From: Flavobacterium denitrificans DSM 15936
Lineage (GTDB): Bacteria; Bacteroidota; Bacteroidia; Flavobacteriales; Flavobacteriaceae
Reading direction: 5' to 3'
DNA: 64,000 bases
NCBI RefSeq assembly: GCF_000425445.1
Contig: NZ_KE384378.1
Coordinates: 47,811 to 111,810, forward strand
Of this stretch, positions 16,668-26,300 are shown in pieces (position 1 is the stretch's first letter; each line of letters begins with the position of its first letter). The position numbers and the translations under genes are program-made. Below the pieces are notes generated by a model that searched no databases, was not told the DNA's origin, and saw only the letters and a list, made by a program, of their open reading frames with translations.

Positions 16668-17789
16668 TCACTTTCCAGCCGGAAAATAATTCTCTTTTAA
16701 TATAATTTCTAGAGGAATATAATGCGTGTTTTCAACTGCTTCTTTAAGTACTAATTTTTTGTACAAATAATTAATCCCTAAATATCCTTGTTCTTCCGGT
16801 CTTTGATTAATCAAGAAATCAATTACGTCCTTATTCAAATATTCGACATTTTCTTTCAGTAAATCGAAGCCAATAATTCGCACGCCTTTGATATTGTTTT
16901 CTTCTAAAAAACGAGCGACAATATAAGCTCTGGAATTTGGCACAAAAACACTGTGAATATCTTTAAACATATCAAGATTTAGCTGGTTGGTTCCAGAATC
17001 TTTCACGGTAATTTCCGAAAACGTAAAATTGGTAAGATCATTATTATCTTTAAAATAAGAATAAAAACCATCTATTCGCTGCAGATAAACAGATGTACTT
17101 TCAATTTCTCTTGCAATTTTAAAAATCAAAACTTTTCTTTCATTTTTCACTGCAAAACTAATCAGTCTTCCGGCAAGATAACCACTCTGAAAAGCATTTT
17201 GACCAACATAAGCATGCTTATTTTCTTCAGAAATATTTGAATCAATCATCACAACAGGAATATTTTTCTTTTCATATTCCTTTAAAAACCGAACAGAATC
17301 TTCATAAAAAATGGGAGCAAAAAGCAATCCGTCGCAATCAAATTCCAACACTTTATTGATTTGCTTTTGAAAAGATTCTGTATTGAAATCGTAGAAAAAA
17401 TAATCCAATACAATTCCGAATTTCACAAATTCTGCAGCTGCTTTTTCTACTCCAGAAATCTGGCTTTTCCAATATTCTAAATTTTCATACTTAGGAAGAA
17501 AAACGGCAATATGAAATTTCTTATTTAATGCTAAATTGCTCGCTAAAATATTTCGTTTATAACCATATTCTTCGATAATAGCATTTACCTTATCAACATT
17601 CTCCTGAGCCACTTGCCCACGATTGTGAATAATCCTATCAACCGTTCCTGGCGAGACATTAGCAAGTTCTGCAATTTTTTTAATCGTTATGATATCGTTT
17701 GTTTTTAAGTTAAAAAATTCTATTAGCCCTGTAAAATTATTATTTTTTTTATCAAATATAAGTTGTTTTGCATCACTTTTTATATACAT
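16668..17789 (-). CDS. LacI-family transcriptional regulator
   Basis: A one-component sugar-responsive regulator. The LacI helix-turn-helix reads ITIKKIAELANVSPGTVDRI followed by IHNRGQVAQENVDKV. The periplasmic-binding-protein-like sensor domain follows (FHIAVFLPKYENLEYW, DGLLFAP, IPVVMIDSNI, VRIIGFDLL). The ATG at 17789 leaves about 27 residues before the helix-turn-helix, longer than usual; the open frame reaches a TTG at 17831, which is less likely. It is divergent from the uronate operon at 18160, whose genes it probably controls. A GTGTGCGTACAC palindrome at 17801-17812 lies directly upstream and may be its own operator. The inducer is unknown, probably an uronate or its breakdown product. 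Confidence 0.85.
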   Translation of the reverse strand: MYIKSDAKQLIFDKKNNNFTGLIEFFNLKTNDIITIKKIAELANVSPGTVDRIIHNRGQVAQENVDKVNAIIEEYGYKRNILASNLALNKKFHIAVFLPKYENLEYWKSQISGVEKAAAEFVKFGIVLDYFFYDFNTESFQKQINKVLEFDCDGLLFAPIFYEDSVRFLKEYEKKNIPVVMIDSNISEENKHAYVGQNAFQSGYLAGRLISFAVKNERKVLIFKIAREIESTSVYLQRIDGFYSYFKDNNDLTNFTFSEITVKDSGTNQLNLDMFKDIHSVFVPNSRAYIVARFLEENNIKGVRIIGFDLLKENVEYLNKDVIDFLINQRPEEQGYLGINYLYKKLVLKEAVENTHYIPLEIILKENYFPAGK

Positions 17790-17800
17790 TTGCAAAAACC

Positions 17801-17814
17801 GTGTGCGTACACGC
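17801..17814. promoter_or_regulatory. Candidate LacI operator palindrome
   Basis: GTGTGCGTACACGC is an imperfect palindrome with the CG centre typical of LacI/GalR operators. It stands 12 bases above the regulator's ATG, consistent with autoregulation, and 346 bases from the divergent uronate operon. Confidence 0.4.
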
Positions 17815-17831
17815 AAAAATACACAAACCAA

Positions 17832-18159
17832 GAAAACAACAATATTTTTTTGTATTATTTTTTTTTGATTTCATGCATCATAAAAGGGTTTCAAATAAAA
17901 CTTTATTTAAAAACATATTTATTTGATTATAAAGCGTTTTAAATAAGTTTATTAAAGCAATACTATAAATAATAAAAAAACACAAGATTCATTATTTCAG
18001 ATTATTAAATCTGCATTAAAATCAACAAATAACAATAAAATTATATTTAATATTTAAAATATTAAAAACCAGTATTTTACAATAATTTATTTAAACAAAA
18101 AAACGAACAAAACTCGATTCAAAAAAGTAGACAAAAACAGAACATAAAAACCAAATAAA
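17832..18159. other. Divergent intergenic region, 328 bp
   Basis: This very AT-rich space separates the LacI gene from the uronate operon. Beyond the palindrome at its left edge I find no repeat, clear TAnnTTTG box or small gene, although it must hold promoters for the operon. Confidence 0.5.
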
Positions 18160-18609
18160 ATGATAATAGATTCATTACACAATGCAAAAAAATATTACAG
18201 CTTGCATGCGAATTTCAAAAAAGCTTTTGAATTTGTAAATCAGAATGACATTAGCCAACTTGAAGAAGGCGTTATCGAAATTACTGATGGATTAAAAGTA
18301 ATTGTAATTGCAGGACAAGGTACAACCAAAGAGGAAAGCATAAAAGGTTTTGAATGCCATGACAAAAATATCGACATACAAATTGTTGTAAAAGGTCCAG
18401 AAACTTATGCATGGAAACCAAGAGAAAAATGTATAAGTCCAAATGGAGATTATAACGATGAAAAAGATGTACGTTTTTTTCATGATAAACCAGATATGTT
18501 TTTTCAACTACAGGAAAAACAGTTTACCATTTTATTTCCAGAAGATGTTCACGCCGCTATGATTGGTGATGGTCAATTGAAAAAACTTGTTTTCAAAGTA
18601 AAAATATAG
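18160..18609 (+). CDS. YhcH/YjgK/YiaL-family cupin-like protein
   Basis: A 149-residue cytoplasmic protein of the YhcH/YjgK/YiaL (DUF386) family, which has a beta-sandwich with a metal site. Recognisable parts are GVIEITDGLKVIVIAGQG, FECHDKNIDIQIVVKGPE, PDMFFQLQEKQFTILFPEDVHAAMIGDG. E. coli relatives lie in sialic-acid and sugar-acid operons, and this one opens a uronate operon, so a role in handling a sugar-acid anomer or intermediate is likely; the exact reaction is not established. It starts the plus-strand operon and is followed after two bases by the aldolase gene. Control is probably by the divergent LacI regulator. Confidence 0.82.
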   Translation: MIIDSLHNAKKYYSLHANFKKAFEFVNQNDISQLEEGVIEITDGLKVIVIAGQGTTKEESIKGFECHDKNIDIQIVVKGPETYAWKPREKCISPNGDYNDEKDVRFFHDKPDMFFQLQEKQFTILFPEDVHAAMIGDGQLKKLVFKVKI

Positions 18610-18611
18610 TC

Positions 18612-19280
18612 ATGAAATCTATTCAAAATGCAATAGAAATTATTGCAAACCAAGGTGTGCTACCTTTGTATTTCAATACTGATGAAATGATCAGTATTGA
18701 AGTGCTTCGTGCTTTATACAAAGCTGGAATCAGAGCAGTCGAATATACAAACCGTGGTTCAGAAGCTTTATCGAATTTCAAAAAAATGGTTGAAGTACGA
18801 AATGCCGAAATGCCCGCAATGCTTTTAGGAATTGGAACCATTAAAAACGAATTGCTAGCAAAAGATTTTCATCTTGCTGGCGCTGACTTTTTCATCAGTC
18901 CTGGCTTTGTTCCAGAAGTTGCGTCTTTTTTAAAAAGCAACAACTTATTATACGCGCCTGGATGCATGACGCCAACAGAAATTATTGCGGCCGAAAATGC
19001 GGGCGTTTCATTCATAAAACTCTTTCCGGGAAATATTCTTGGGCCAGATTTCATGAGCAGCATCAAAGAGGTATTTCCTAATTTGACTTTTATGGTTACT
19101 GGTGGTGTTGATACAACTCATGCAAGTATTCAAAGCTGGTTTACAGCCGGCGTTGCTGCAGTTGGATTGGGAAGCAAATTAATTACTAAAAAACGTATGA
19201 TCGAAGAAGATTATGCAACAATAGAAAAGGAAACAAGAACTGTTTTAGATATTATTCAGACTACTAGAAAACAATTATAA
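18612..19280 (+). CDS. kdgA: KDPG/KHG aldolase
   Basis: A class I aldolase of 222 residues that splits 2-keto-3-deoxy-6-phosphogluconate to pyruvate and glyceraldehyde-3-phosphate; family members often also cleave 4-hydroxy-2-oxoglutarate. The Schiff-base lysine is K136 in SFIKLFPGN. Other family marks are GIGTIKN, DFFISPGF, PGCMTPTEI and MVTGGVDT. It closes the uronate route UxuA would feed (after KDG kinase, which is not in the window). Spacing to its neighbours is two bases upstream and four downstream, so the first three genes are tightly coupled. Confidence 0.9.
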   Translation: MKSIQNAIEIIANQGVLPLYFNTDEMISIEVLRALYKAGIRAVEYTNRGSEALSNFKKMVEVRNAEMPAMLLGIGTIKNELLAKDFHLAGADFFISPGFVPEVASFLKSNNLLYAPGCMTPTEIIAAENAGVSFIKLFPGNILGPDFMSSIKEVFPNLTFMVTGGVDTTHASIQSWFTAGVAAVGLGSKLITKKRMIEEDYATIEKETRTVLDIIQTTRKQL

Positions 19281-19284
19281 CTAC

Positions 19285-20097
19285 ATGGATTCAATATTTA
19301 ATTTAAAAGGAAAAATTGCGCTTATAACTGGGGGTGCCGGCGTACTTGGAAGTAACTTTGCTAATGTTTTGGCTAAACAAGGCGCTATTGTCGGAATCGT
19401 TTCTCAATCGCTTCAAAAAGCAGAAAATACAGTAAAAACAATCGAAGAACACGGCGGTCAAGCTTTTGCTTTTCAAGCTAATGTTTTAAACAAAGAAGAG
19501 GTAGAAAAAGTAAGAGATCATATCGTTGAAAAATACGGCCGTCTGGATATATTGATCAATGCAGCTGGCGGAAATATGCCCGGCGCAACTATCCAGCCAG
19601 ATCAAGCGGTTTATGACATGAAAACGGAAGATTTACAACAAGTAATTGATTTGAATATCATTGGAACAATACTTCCATCTCAAGTTTTTTCAGCCCTTTT
19701 TGCGAAACAAAAACAAGGGAATATCATCAACATTTCATCAGCATCGGCACAAAGACCTTTGACAAGAGTTGTGGGTTATTCAGCTTCAAAAGCGGCAATT
19801 GACAATTTCACACAATGGATGGCGGTTGAACTTGCCTCAAAATATGGGGAAGGCATTCGTGTAAATGCTATTTCTCCTGGTTTCTTCATTGGCGAGCAAA
19901 ACCGTGCCTTGTTGCTTACTCCAGACGGAAACCTTACGCCAAGAGGCGAAAAAATAATTAGTCAAACGCCAATGGGACGGTTTGGAACTCCAGAAGACAT
20001 TGACGGCGCGCTTTTATATTTATGCAGCGACATGTCAAAATTCGTTACTGGAACTGTATTAAAAGTAGATGGCGGTTTTGCTGCAACTAGCATCTAA
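19285..20097 (+). CDS. SDR oxidoreductase, probable D-mannonate/fructuronate oxidoreductase
   Basis: A 270-residue classical short-chain dehydrogenase. It has the nucleotide-binding TGGAGVLGS, the NAAGG structural motif, and the catalytic Y165-x3-K169 (YSASK). Its place between KDPG aldolase and mannonate dehydratase points to NAD(P)H-dependent reduction of D-fructuronate to D-mannonate, the step done by SDR-type UxuB enzymes in some bacteria. The alternative is reduction of 4-deoxy-L-erythro-5-hexoseulose uronate (KduD or A1-R type), which would connect to the GH88 product. Sequence alone does not settle this. It starts four bases after the aldolase gene and ends before a strong inverted repeat. 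Confidence 0.78.
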   Translation: MDSIFNLKGKIALITGGAGVLGSNFANVLAKQGAIVGIVSQSLQKAENTVKTIEEHGGQAFAFQANVLNKEEVEKVRDHIVEKYGRLDILINAAGGNMPGATIQPDQAVYDMKTEDLQQVIDLNIIGTILPSQVFSALFAKQKQGNIINISSASAQRPLTRVVGYSASKAAIDNFTQWMAVELASKYGEGIRVNAISPGFFIGEQNRALLLTPDGNLTPRGEKIISQTPMGRFGTPEDIDGALLYLCSDMSKFVTGTVLKVDGGFAATSI

Positions 20098-20109
20098 TAT
20101 TTCTCTGCT

Positions 20110-20193
20110 CCTGCAAGGTTTTCAAAACCTTGTAGGTATTTTAATTTATAAAAGTTACTAATTAAACCTACAAGGTTTTGAAAACCTTGCAGG
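20110..20193. repeat. Perfect 28-bp inverted repeat inside the uronate operon (family E)
   Basis: The arms 20110-20137 and 20166-20193 are perfectly complementary across a 28-bp AT-rich loop. Each arm is itself a palindrome (CAAGGTTTTCAAAACCTTG). It occupies the SDR-uxuA gap, ending 16 bases before the uxuA ATG, so it will be transcribed as a strong hairpin. Confidence 0.9.
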
Positions 20194-20209
20194 GAAAAAA
20201 CAATAAAAG

Positions 20210-21394
20210 ATGGAACAAACATTAAGATGGTTCGGGCCAAATGATCCAGTTTCTTTACAAGATATTGCACAAACAGGAGCAACCGGAATTGTGACTGCTT
20301 TACATCATATTCCAAATGGCGAAGTTTGGAGTATCGAGGAAATCATTAAACGAAAAGTTGAAATTGAACACGAAGACGGTGATCCTAAAAAAGGGCCTTC
20401 GGGCTTAACGTGGTCTGTTGTAGAAAGTATTCCGGTTCATGAAGACATCAAAAAACAAACTGGAAGATATCTAGAATATATTGAAAATTATAAGGAAAGT
20501 ATTCGCAATCTGGCTCTATGTGGCATCAAATGCGTTTGCTACAATTTCATGCCGGTTTTAGATTGGTCGCGAACTGATTTATCCTATACTGTTGAAGACG
20601 GCTCTAAAGCTTTGCGTTTTGACATTAATGCTTTTGCCGCTTTTGAATTGTTTATTTTGAAAAGACCCAGTGCAGAAAAAGAATATTCTGAAGCGCAGAT
20701 TCAAAAAGCAAAAAGCTATTTTGAAGCCATGACTGCAGAAGACAAAATCAAATTGCAACAAAACATTTTGGCTGGACTTCCGGGTGCGGAAGAGGCATAT
20801 ACGGTTGAAGATTTCTTGGTTACATTAAGTGCTTACAATCATATTGACAGACAAGCTTTAAAAAATAATCTTTTTCATTTTTTAAAAGAAATCATTCCGG
20901 TTGCGGAAAGTAAAGGCGTTTTGATGGCCATTCATCCGGACGACCCTCCTTACCCGATTTTAGGTTTGCCAAGAGTTGTGAGCACCGAAGAAGATTTGAT
21001 CGAATTAATGAATGCCGCTCCTTCAAAATCAAACGGATTTACAATGTGTACAGGTTCATACGGCGTTCGTGCTGATAATGATTTGCCGGAAATGGTAAGA
21101 CGTCATGGTGATAAAATGAATTTTATTCACCTAAGAAGCACGCAACGCGATGAAGAAGGAAGTTTTTACGAAGCCAATCATTTAGAAGGCGACGTTGATA
21201 TGTACGAAGTTGTAAAAGCGATTCTCGAAGTTGAAAAAAGAAATAACAGCAAATTGCCAATGCGTCCAGATCACGGACACCAAATGTTGGACGATTTGAA
21301 GAAAAAAACAAATCCAGGATATTCTGCAATTGGCCGTTTGAGAGGTCTTGCAGAGTTGCGTGGACTTGAATTAGGGATTAAGAGATCTTTATAA
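20210..21394 (+). CDS. uxuA: Mannonate dehydratase
   Basis: A TIM-barrel dehydratase of 394 residues that converts D-mannonate to 2-keto-3-deoxygluconate. The family start MEQTLRWFGPNDPVSL and the metal and active-site segments are intact: AIHPDDPPYP, CTGSYGVRADND, FIHLRSTQ, and MRPDHGHQ. The length equals that of E. coli UxuA (394). It is the fourth gene of the uronate operon, separated from the SDR gene by a 28-bp perfect inverted repeat that may tune its expression. Cofactor in known enzymes is Mn2+ or Fe2+. Confidence 0.95.
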   Translation: MEQTLRWFGPNDPVSLQDIAQTGATGIVTALHHIPNGEVWSIEEIIKRKVEIEHEDGDPKKGPSGLTWSVVESIPVHEDIKKQTGRYLEYIENYKESIRNLALCGIKCVCYNFMPVLDWSRTDLSYTVEDGSKALRFDINAFAAFELFILKRPSAEKEYSEAQIQKAKSYFEAMTAEDKIKLQQNILAGLPGAEEAYTVEDFLVTLSAYNHIDRQALKNNLFHFLKEIIPVAESKGVLMAIHPDDPPYPILGLPRVVSTEEDLIELMNAAPSKSNGFTMCTGSYGVRADNDLPEMVRRHGDKMNFIHLRSTQRDEEGSFYEANHLEGDVDMYEVVKAILEVEKRNNSKLPMRPDHGHQMLDDLKKKTNPGYSAIGRLRGLAELRGLELGIKRSL

Positions 21395-21407
21395 TAAGTT
21401 TGCCACG

Positions 21408-21559
21408 AAGGCGCTAAAACACCAAGTTTTTTATTTTTTGTTTCACGCAGATTTTAGCAGATTTAATATATATCTGCGGAAATCAGCTAAAATCTGCAGA
21501 ATCTGCGTGAAAAAGTTTTTCTAGATCCTTAATGAAAAAACTTTGTGTCTTAGCGCCTT
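21408..21559. repeat. Nested inverted repeat (A outside, B inside)
   Basis: Outer arms AAGGCGCTAAAACACCAAG (from 21408) and CTTTGTGTCTTAGCGCCTT (to 21559) enclose an inner pair, TTTCACGCAGATTTTAGCAG (21441-21460) with 21490-21512. The element lies between uxuA and the beta-helix gene. Confidence 0.85.
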
Positions 21560-21611
21560 ATCGGCAAAACCACAAAAAAAAAACTAACTAACAAAAAACC
21601 ACAAAAAAACC

Positions 21612-23240
21612 ATGATTCGTTCAGCCATTTTTACCTTTTGCAGTCTGGTTGTAAATATTACAATGGCTCAGGAATTACCTCAAATCATTACCTCAAAAAC
21701 AAATTATCTGCCTGATTTTAGTTATGCGGGTTATCATTTCGGCGAACGCCAAATTCCTGAAGCAAGCGGAAAAATTATCAACGCAGCAGACTTTGGAGTT
21801 AAAGCAAATGATAATTTAGACGATTCAAAAGCGCTTTTAAAAGCTTTCAAAGCAGCAAATGATGTTGACGGAAATGTGATTCTGCAATTACCGGCTGGAA
21901 GAATTATCCTAAGCGAAATTCTCTATATCGAAAGAAGCAATTTTGTGCTTCGCGGTGCGGGTTCTAATGAAAATGGTACTGAGATTTATTGTCCAAGACC
22001 AATGATGTACCTTAAAGATTCTGGTGCTTTGGCAGAATTGCGTGAATATCTTACAACTCTGGACAAAAGACAACGCGAACCTGAAAACAATATTGACTTG
22101 CCTTTTTCTCAATATGCTTGGTCTGGTGGATTTATTTGGACGCAAGTTCCGGGCGAACGTGTAAAATCTTATTTGGACAAATACGAACCTGAATCGGATC
22201 CTTTGGCGAAAGTTAGTTCTGGAAAAATGGGCGAACATATTATTTCAGTTTCGGATATAAAAGATTTGAAAGTTGGCGATGTTGTCGAATTGCAATTGTT
22301 TAATAAAGATGGAGAAAATGGCGAAATTGTAAAAGACTTGTACCAAGGAGCAAACGTAAAACCGGGTTCTCATCATTGGAAATACCCAAAACTTCCAATT
22401 GTGAGGCAACAAGTTGAAATCACAAAAATATCGGGTTCAAAAATCACTTTAAAAACGCCTTTAACCATTTCGATTAAACCAAGTTATCAAGCGCAATTGG
22501 TAGAATGGAAACATTTAAATGAAGTTGGAATTGAACATCTTAGCTTTACTTTTCCTGATATTCCAAGAGTTGCGCATCATGTTGAACCGGGAAATAACGG
22601 AATTTTCTTGACGCGTCTTTTTAACAGCTGGGTCAAAGATGTAAAAATTACCAATGCTGACAGCGGTATTTTGGCAGAAGAAGTGGCCAATACCACAATT
22701 CAAGACATCACGACTGACGGAACACATTTAGCGCATTATACAGTTACTTTGGGAGGTGTACATAATATACTGGTAAAAAATCTTAAAATTTATAATGCAG
22801 CTGTTCATACTTTGAGTTTCAACACTTTTGCAACTAAAAACGTTTACCAAAACTGCGAAATATTTACTGATCCCGTTTTAGATCAGCATTCTGGAGCAAA
22901 TCATCAAAATTTATTTGACAACATCATAGTTCACTTAAAAACCAATAAAAACAATAGCTACGCCATATTTGGCGGTGGCGGTGCCGAATATTGGAAGCCA
23001 TCGCATGCGCCTTTCAGTACATTTTGGAATTTAAATGTTCAGGTCGAAAATCCAGATGCATCAAAACCAGTTTTATTGTACGGAATGAAAGATGGTGCTT
23101 TTGCAAGAATTATTGGTGTTCACGGAAATACAAAATTTGAAATCAAATACGACGTCGATCCCTATATTGAATTTTTAAACACCTCAATAGAAAAAGCACC
23201 TTCGTTATATGATTATCAATTAAATAAACGCTTAAAATAG
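21612..23240 (+). CDS. Secreted right-handed parallel beta-helix protein (lyase/hydrolase-like)
   Basis: A 542-residue exported protein. After a signal peptide (about residues 1-19, NITMAQ) comes a pectate-lyase-3/GH28-related start, IINAADFGVKANDNLDDSKALLKAFKAAN, broken here as residues 56-84, with LPAGRIILSEIL and FVLRGAGSN. Later come repeated beta-helix rungs (LFNSWVKDVKITNADSGI, NTTIQDITTDGTHLAHY, ILVKNLKIYNAAVHT). The position after uxuA and before the HTCS and GH88 suggests a polysaccharide lyase or glycosidase for a uronic-acid glycan, which would make the unsaturated ends that GH88 needs. I cannot assign a PL or GH family or find sure catalytic residues. Confidence 0.65.
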   Translation: MIRSAIFTFCSLVVNITMAQELPQIITSKTNYLPDFSYAGYHFGERQIPEASGKIINAADFGVKANDNLDDSKALLKAFKAANDVDGNVILQLPAGRIILSEILYIERSNFVLRGAGSNENGTEIYCPRPMMYLKDSGALAELREYLTTLDKRQREPENNIDLPFSQYAWSGGFIWTQVPGERVKSYLDKYEPESDPLAKVSSGKMGEHIISVSDIKDLKVGDVVELQLFNKDGENGEIVKDLYQGANVKPGSHHWKYPKLPIVRQQVEITKISGSKITLKTPLTISIKPSYQAQLVEWKHLNEVGIEHLSFTFPDIPRVAHHVEPGNNGIFLTRLFNSWVKDVKITNADSGILAEEVANTTIQDITTDGTHLAHYTVTLGGVHNILVKNLKIYNAAVHTLSFNTFATKNVYQNCEIFTDPVLDQHSGANHQNLFDNIIVHLKTNKNNSYAIFGGGGAEYWKPSHAPFSTFWNLNVQVENPDASKPVLLYGMKDGAFARIIGVHGNTKFEIKYDVDPYIEFLNTSIEKAPSLYDYQLNKRLK

Positions 23241-23340
23241 GTACAAAGGCACAGAGCTACAAAGTGACAAAGGTTTCTTTACTTGAACTTGGAACCTCTG
23301 AGCCTTTGCCACTTTGCCACTTGAACCTTTCTAACTCTAA
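23241..23340. repeat. Inverted repeat, family A variant
   Basis: ACAAAGTGACAAAGGTTT and AACCTCTGAGCCTTTGCCACTTTG-type arms (split around 23280-23315) form an imperfect hairpin between the beta-helix gene and the HTCS gene. Related blocks with AAAGTGACAAAGG stand at 29034-29105 and 53255-53297. Confidence 0.7.
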
Positions 23341-23356
23341 CCTAAAAATAAATGCT

Positions 23357-26300
23357 ATGAAATACACGAGCGTCTTTCTAGTTTTAGTTTTTATTTCAGG
23401 AAATTTATTTTCCCAAAATAAATACCGTCTTAAAAATTTCTCAACCACTGATGGGCTTTCGCAGAGTTCGGTTATTGCCATTCATCAGGATAAATTTGGG
23501 CAAATGTGGTTTGGAACGCGCGACGGTCTTAATAAATATGACGGAAGCCGATTCACGATTTTCCGAAATGATGTTTCTGACAAATATTCAATCAGCAATA
23601 ATGATATTTTAGCCATTGAAGAAGACAGTTCAGGAAAAATCTGGGTAGGAACTTACAACGGTCTCAATTGTTATGATCCGGTTTCAAACCGTTTTACAAG
23701 ATATCTTCATACAAAAGCCAATCATACAATCAGCAATAATGCTGTTTGGACCATAAAAGAAATTGATGGCGAAATGTGGTTTGGAACTTCAAAAGGCTTA
23801 ACAATTTACAACAAAAAAACGGGTGCTTTTACTTCAGTTTTTCATTCTGATAATGATGCTTCTACCCTGCCCAGCAATAATATTTTAAGTATTCTAAAAA
23901 CCAAAAAAGGCGAAATCTGGATCGGAACGACAAAAGGTTTATGCCAATTGACAAACCGAAAAAACGGAAAATTAGCTTTTAAAAATTATCCTTTAAATCC
24001 TGTCGATTTATTGACTGTGCAATCGGTTATAGAATCTCAAGATGGCAATTTATGGGTTGGAACTAAAAATAAAGGACTTTTGAAGTTTGATCAAAAGCAA
24101 AAGTCTTATATTCCTTTTTTATCAGAAGAAAAATTCCGTGAAATAAATACGGACATTCGATCTTTAGTAATTGATAATCAAGGTTCTTTATGGATTGGCG
24201 CCTATGACGGAATTTACATTTTAGGAAAAGATAAAAGTCTGCAGGAAATCAATAACAGCAACAATAGCACCGGGATCGACAAAGTAAAATCAGTTTTTAT
24301 GGATCGAAAAGGTTCGATTTGGATTGGCTGTTATTACAAAGGAGTAAATCTTTGGGACATTTCAAATGTGAATTTCTCCAATTACAATCAGACTTCCAAA
24401 AAAATCCCGATGGGTTTTGATGTTGTGAGTTCGATAATTGCTGATAAAAACCAGAATATTTATTTTGGAACCGAAGGCGGAGGTATAACCATCTACAATA
24501 AAAATAGTGAAGCTGTAAGCTACATCAATAGCAAAACGGGACAATCTAATAAAAATGACATCAAAGCCATGTGTCTATCTGATGATCATATTTTATGGAT
24601 TGGAACTTTTTCAAAAGGTTTATCGGCTTATAATACGATTTCAAAAAGAATTGAAGACAATCGAATTTCTTCGGATTTAATGGCTTCATTAAAAGAAACT
24701 GGTGTCTATTCACTCAAAACCGAAGGTTCAATTTTATGGATTGGAACTTTTGGGAAAGGCTTAATTCGATACAATACATCAGACAAGACTTTTGAAACTA
24801 TTGGAAATGACAATACAAAGCCTGTTTTTCTGACCAATAATATTGTTCGCACCATTTTGGTTGACAAACAAAATTCGCTTTGGGTTGGAACACAAAATGG
24901 GCTCAATCGCATACCGCTTCAAAATTTCAATCCGCAAAAATACGCGATTCAGCATTTCTTTTACAATCATTCAGCTTTAGCAGGCGATGACATTTTGACT
25001 TTGTTTCAGGACAGCCAAAAGAAAATTTGGGTGGGAACAAAAGCAAAAGGATTGCATTATTTTGACGGAAAAAAATTCAACCACGTTAATCTTAAAGTTG
25101 GAAATACGGTCATTACTTCTATTCATTCTATTTTAGAAGATGCTGATAAAAACTTATGGATCAGTACGAATCAAGGAATTATAAAATACAACCAATTAAA
25201 AAAATCGGTCATGATTTATGACCAAAAAGATGGTCTGGCAAGTAATGAGTTTAATGATAATTCGGCTTTAAAATTAGGTTCACATCAATTTTACTTCGGA
25301 AGCCCATCTGGCGCAACATTCTTTGATGCATCGAAAATTTCGCTAAATCAGCATGCACCGCAAGTTTTAATTACCGATTTAAAAATTAAAAACGAAATAA
25401 TCAATGCACATGACAAAGACGGGATTTTAGAACAAAGCATCGGATTTACCAACAGCATTATTTTGGATTATGACAAAGCCAATTTCTCGATCAGTTTTGC
25501 AATTCCAAATTACATTCGATCAAAAAACAATCAATACAGTTACCGTTTGGTAGGTTTAGAGAACAACTGGACCACCACAAAAAACAGTGAGGCAAATTTT
25601 GCTATTCAAAATCCGGGAACGTATACTTTTGAAGTCCGAGGGGCTAATAACGACGGTGTTTGGAATCAAAATCCTACTACGCTTACCGTTGTTGTAAATC
25701 CGGCTCCATGGCGAAGTATTTGGGCATTTTTGTTATACGGAATTGTAATTGGTTTAGGGTTATATGGATTGATATGGATCATGAAATCGAAAGCTCGACT
25801 AAAACAAAAACTCGAATTGGAATACTTGGAAACACAACGAATTGAAGAAAACAACAAACTAAAATTAGATTTCTTTACTAATATTTCGCATGAATTCAGA
25901 ACGCCTTTGACTTTGATTTTGGGGCCTTTACAACAAATTCTAGCTGATTATAATGGCACTAACGAGATGTACAAAAAGCTTTTGGTCATTGAAGGCAGTG
26001 CCAATCATCTTTTGAGTTTGATTAACCGTTTAATGGATTTTAGAAAACTAGAGAATCATCAAGTTGCCCTGGAGTCGGCAAACGGAAATATTGTCAAATT
26101 CACTAAAGAAATCTTTTTGTCATTTATAGAATACGCCAAAGATGGTGGTTACGATTATACATTTGAAGCTGAAAACGAAGAAATTCCATTGTATTTTGAC
26201 CGCTACAAACTCGAGCGAGTTTTCTATAATTTGATTTCAAATGCCTTTCGATACACTCCAAAAGGTGGCTCCATAAATGTCAAAATCAATCAGGATCAAC

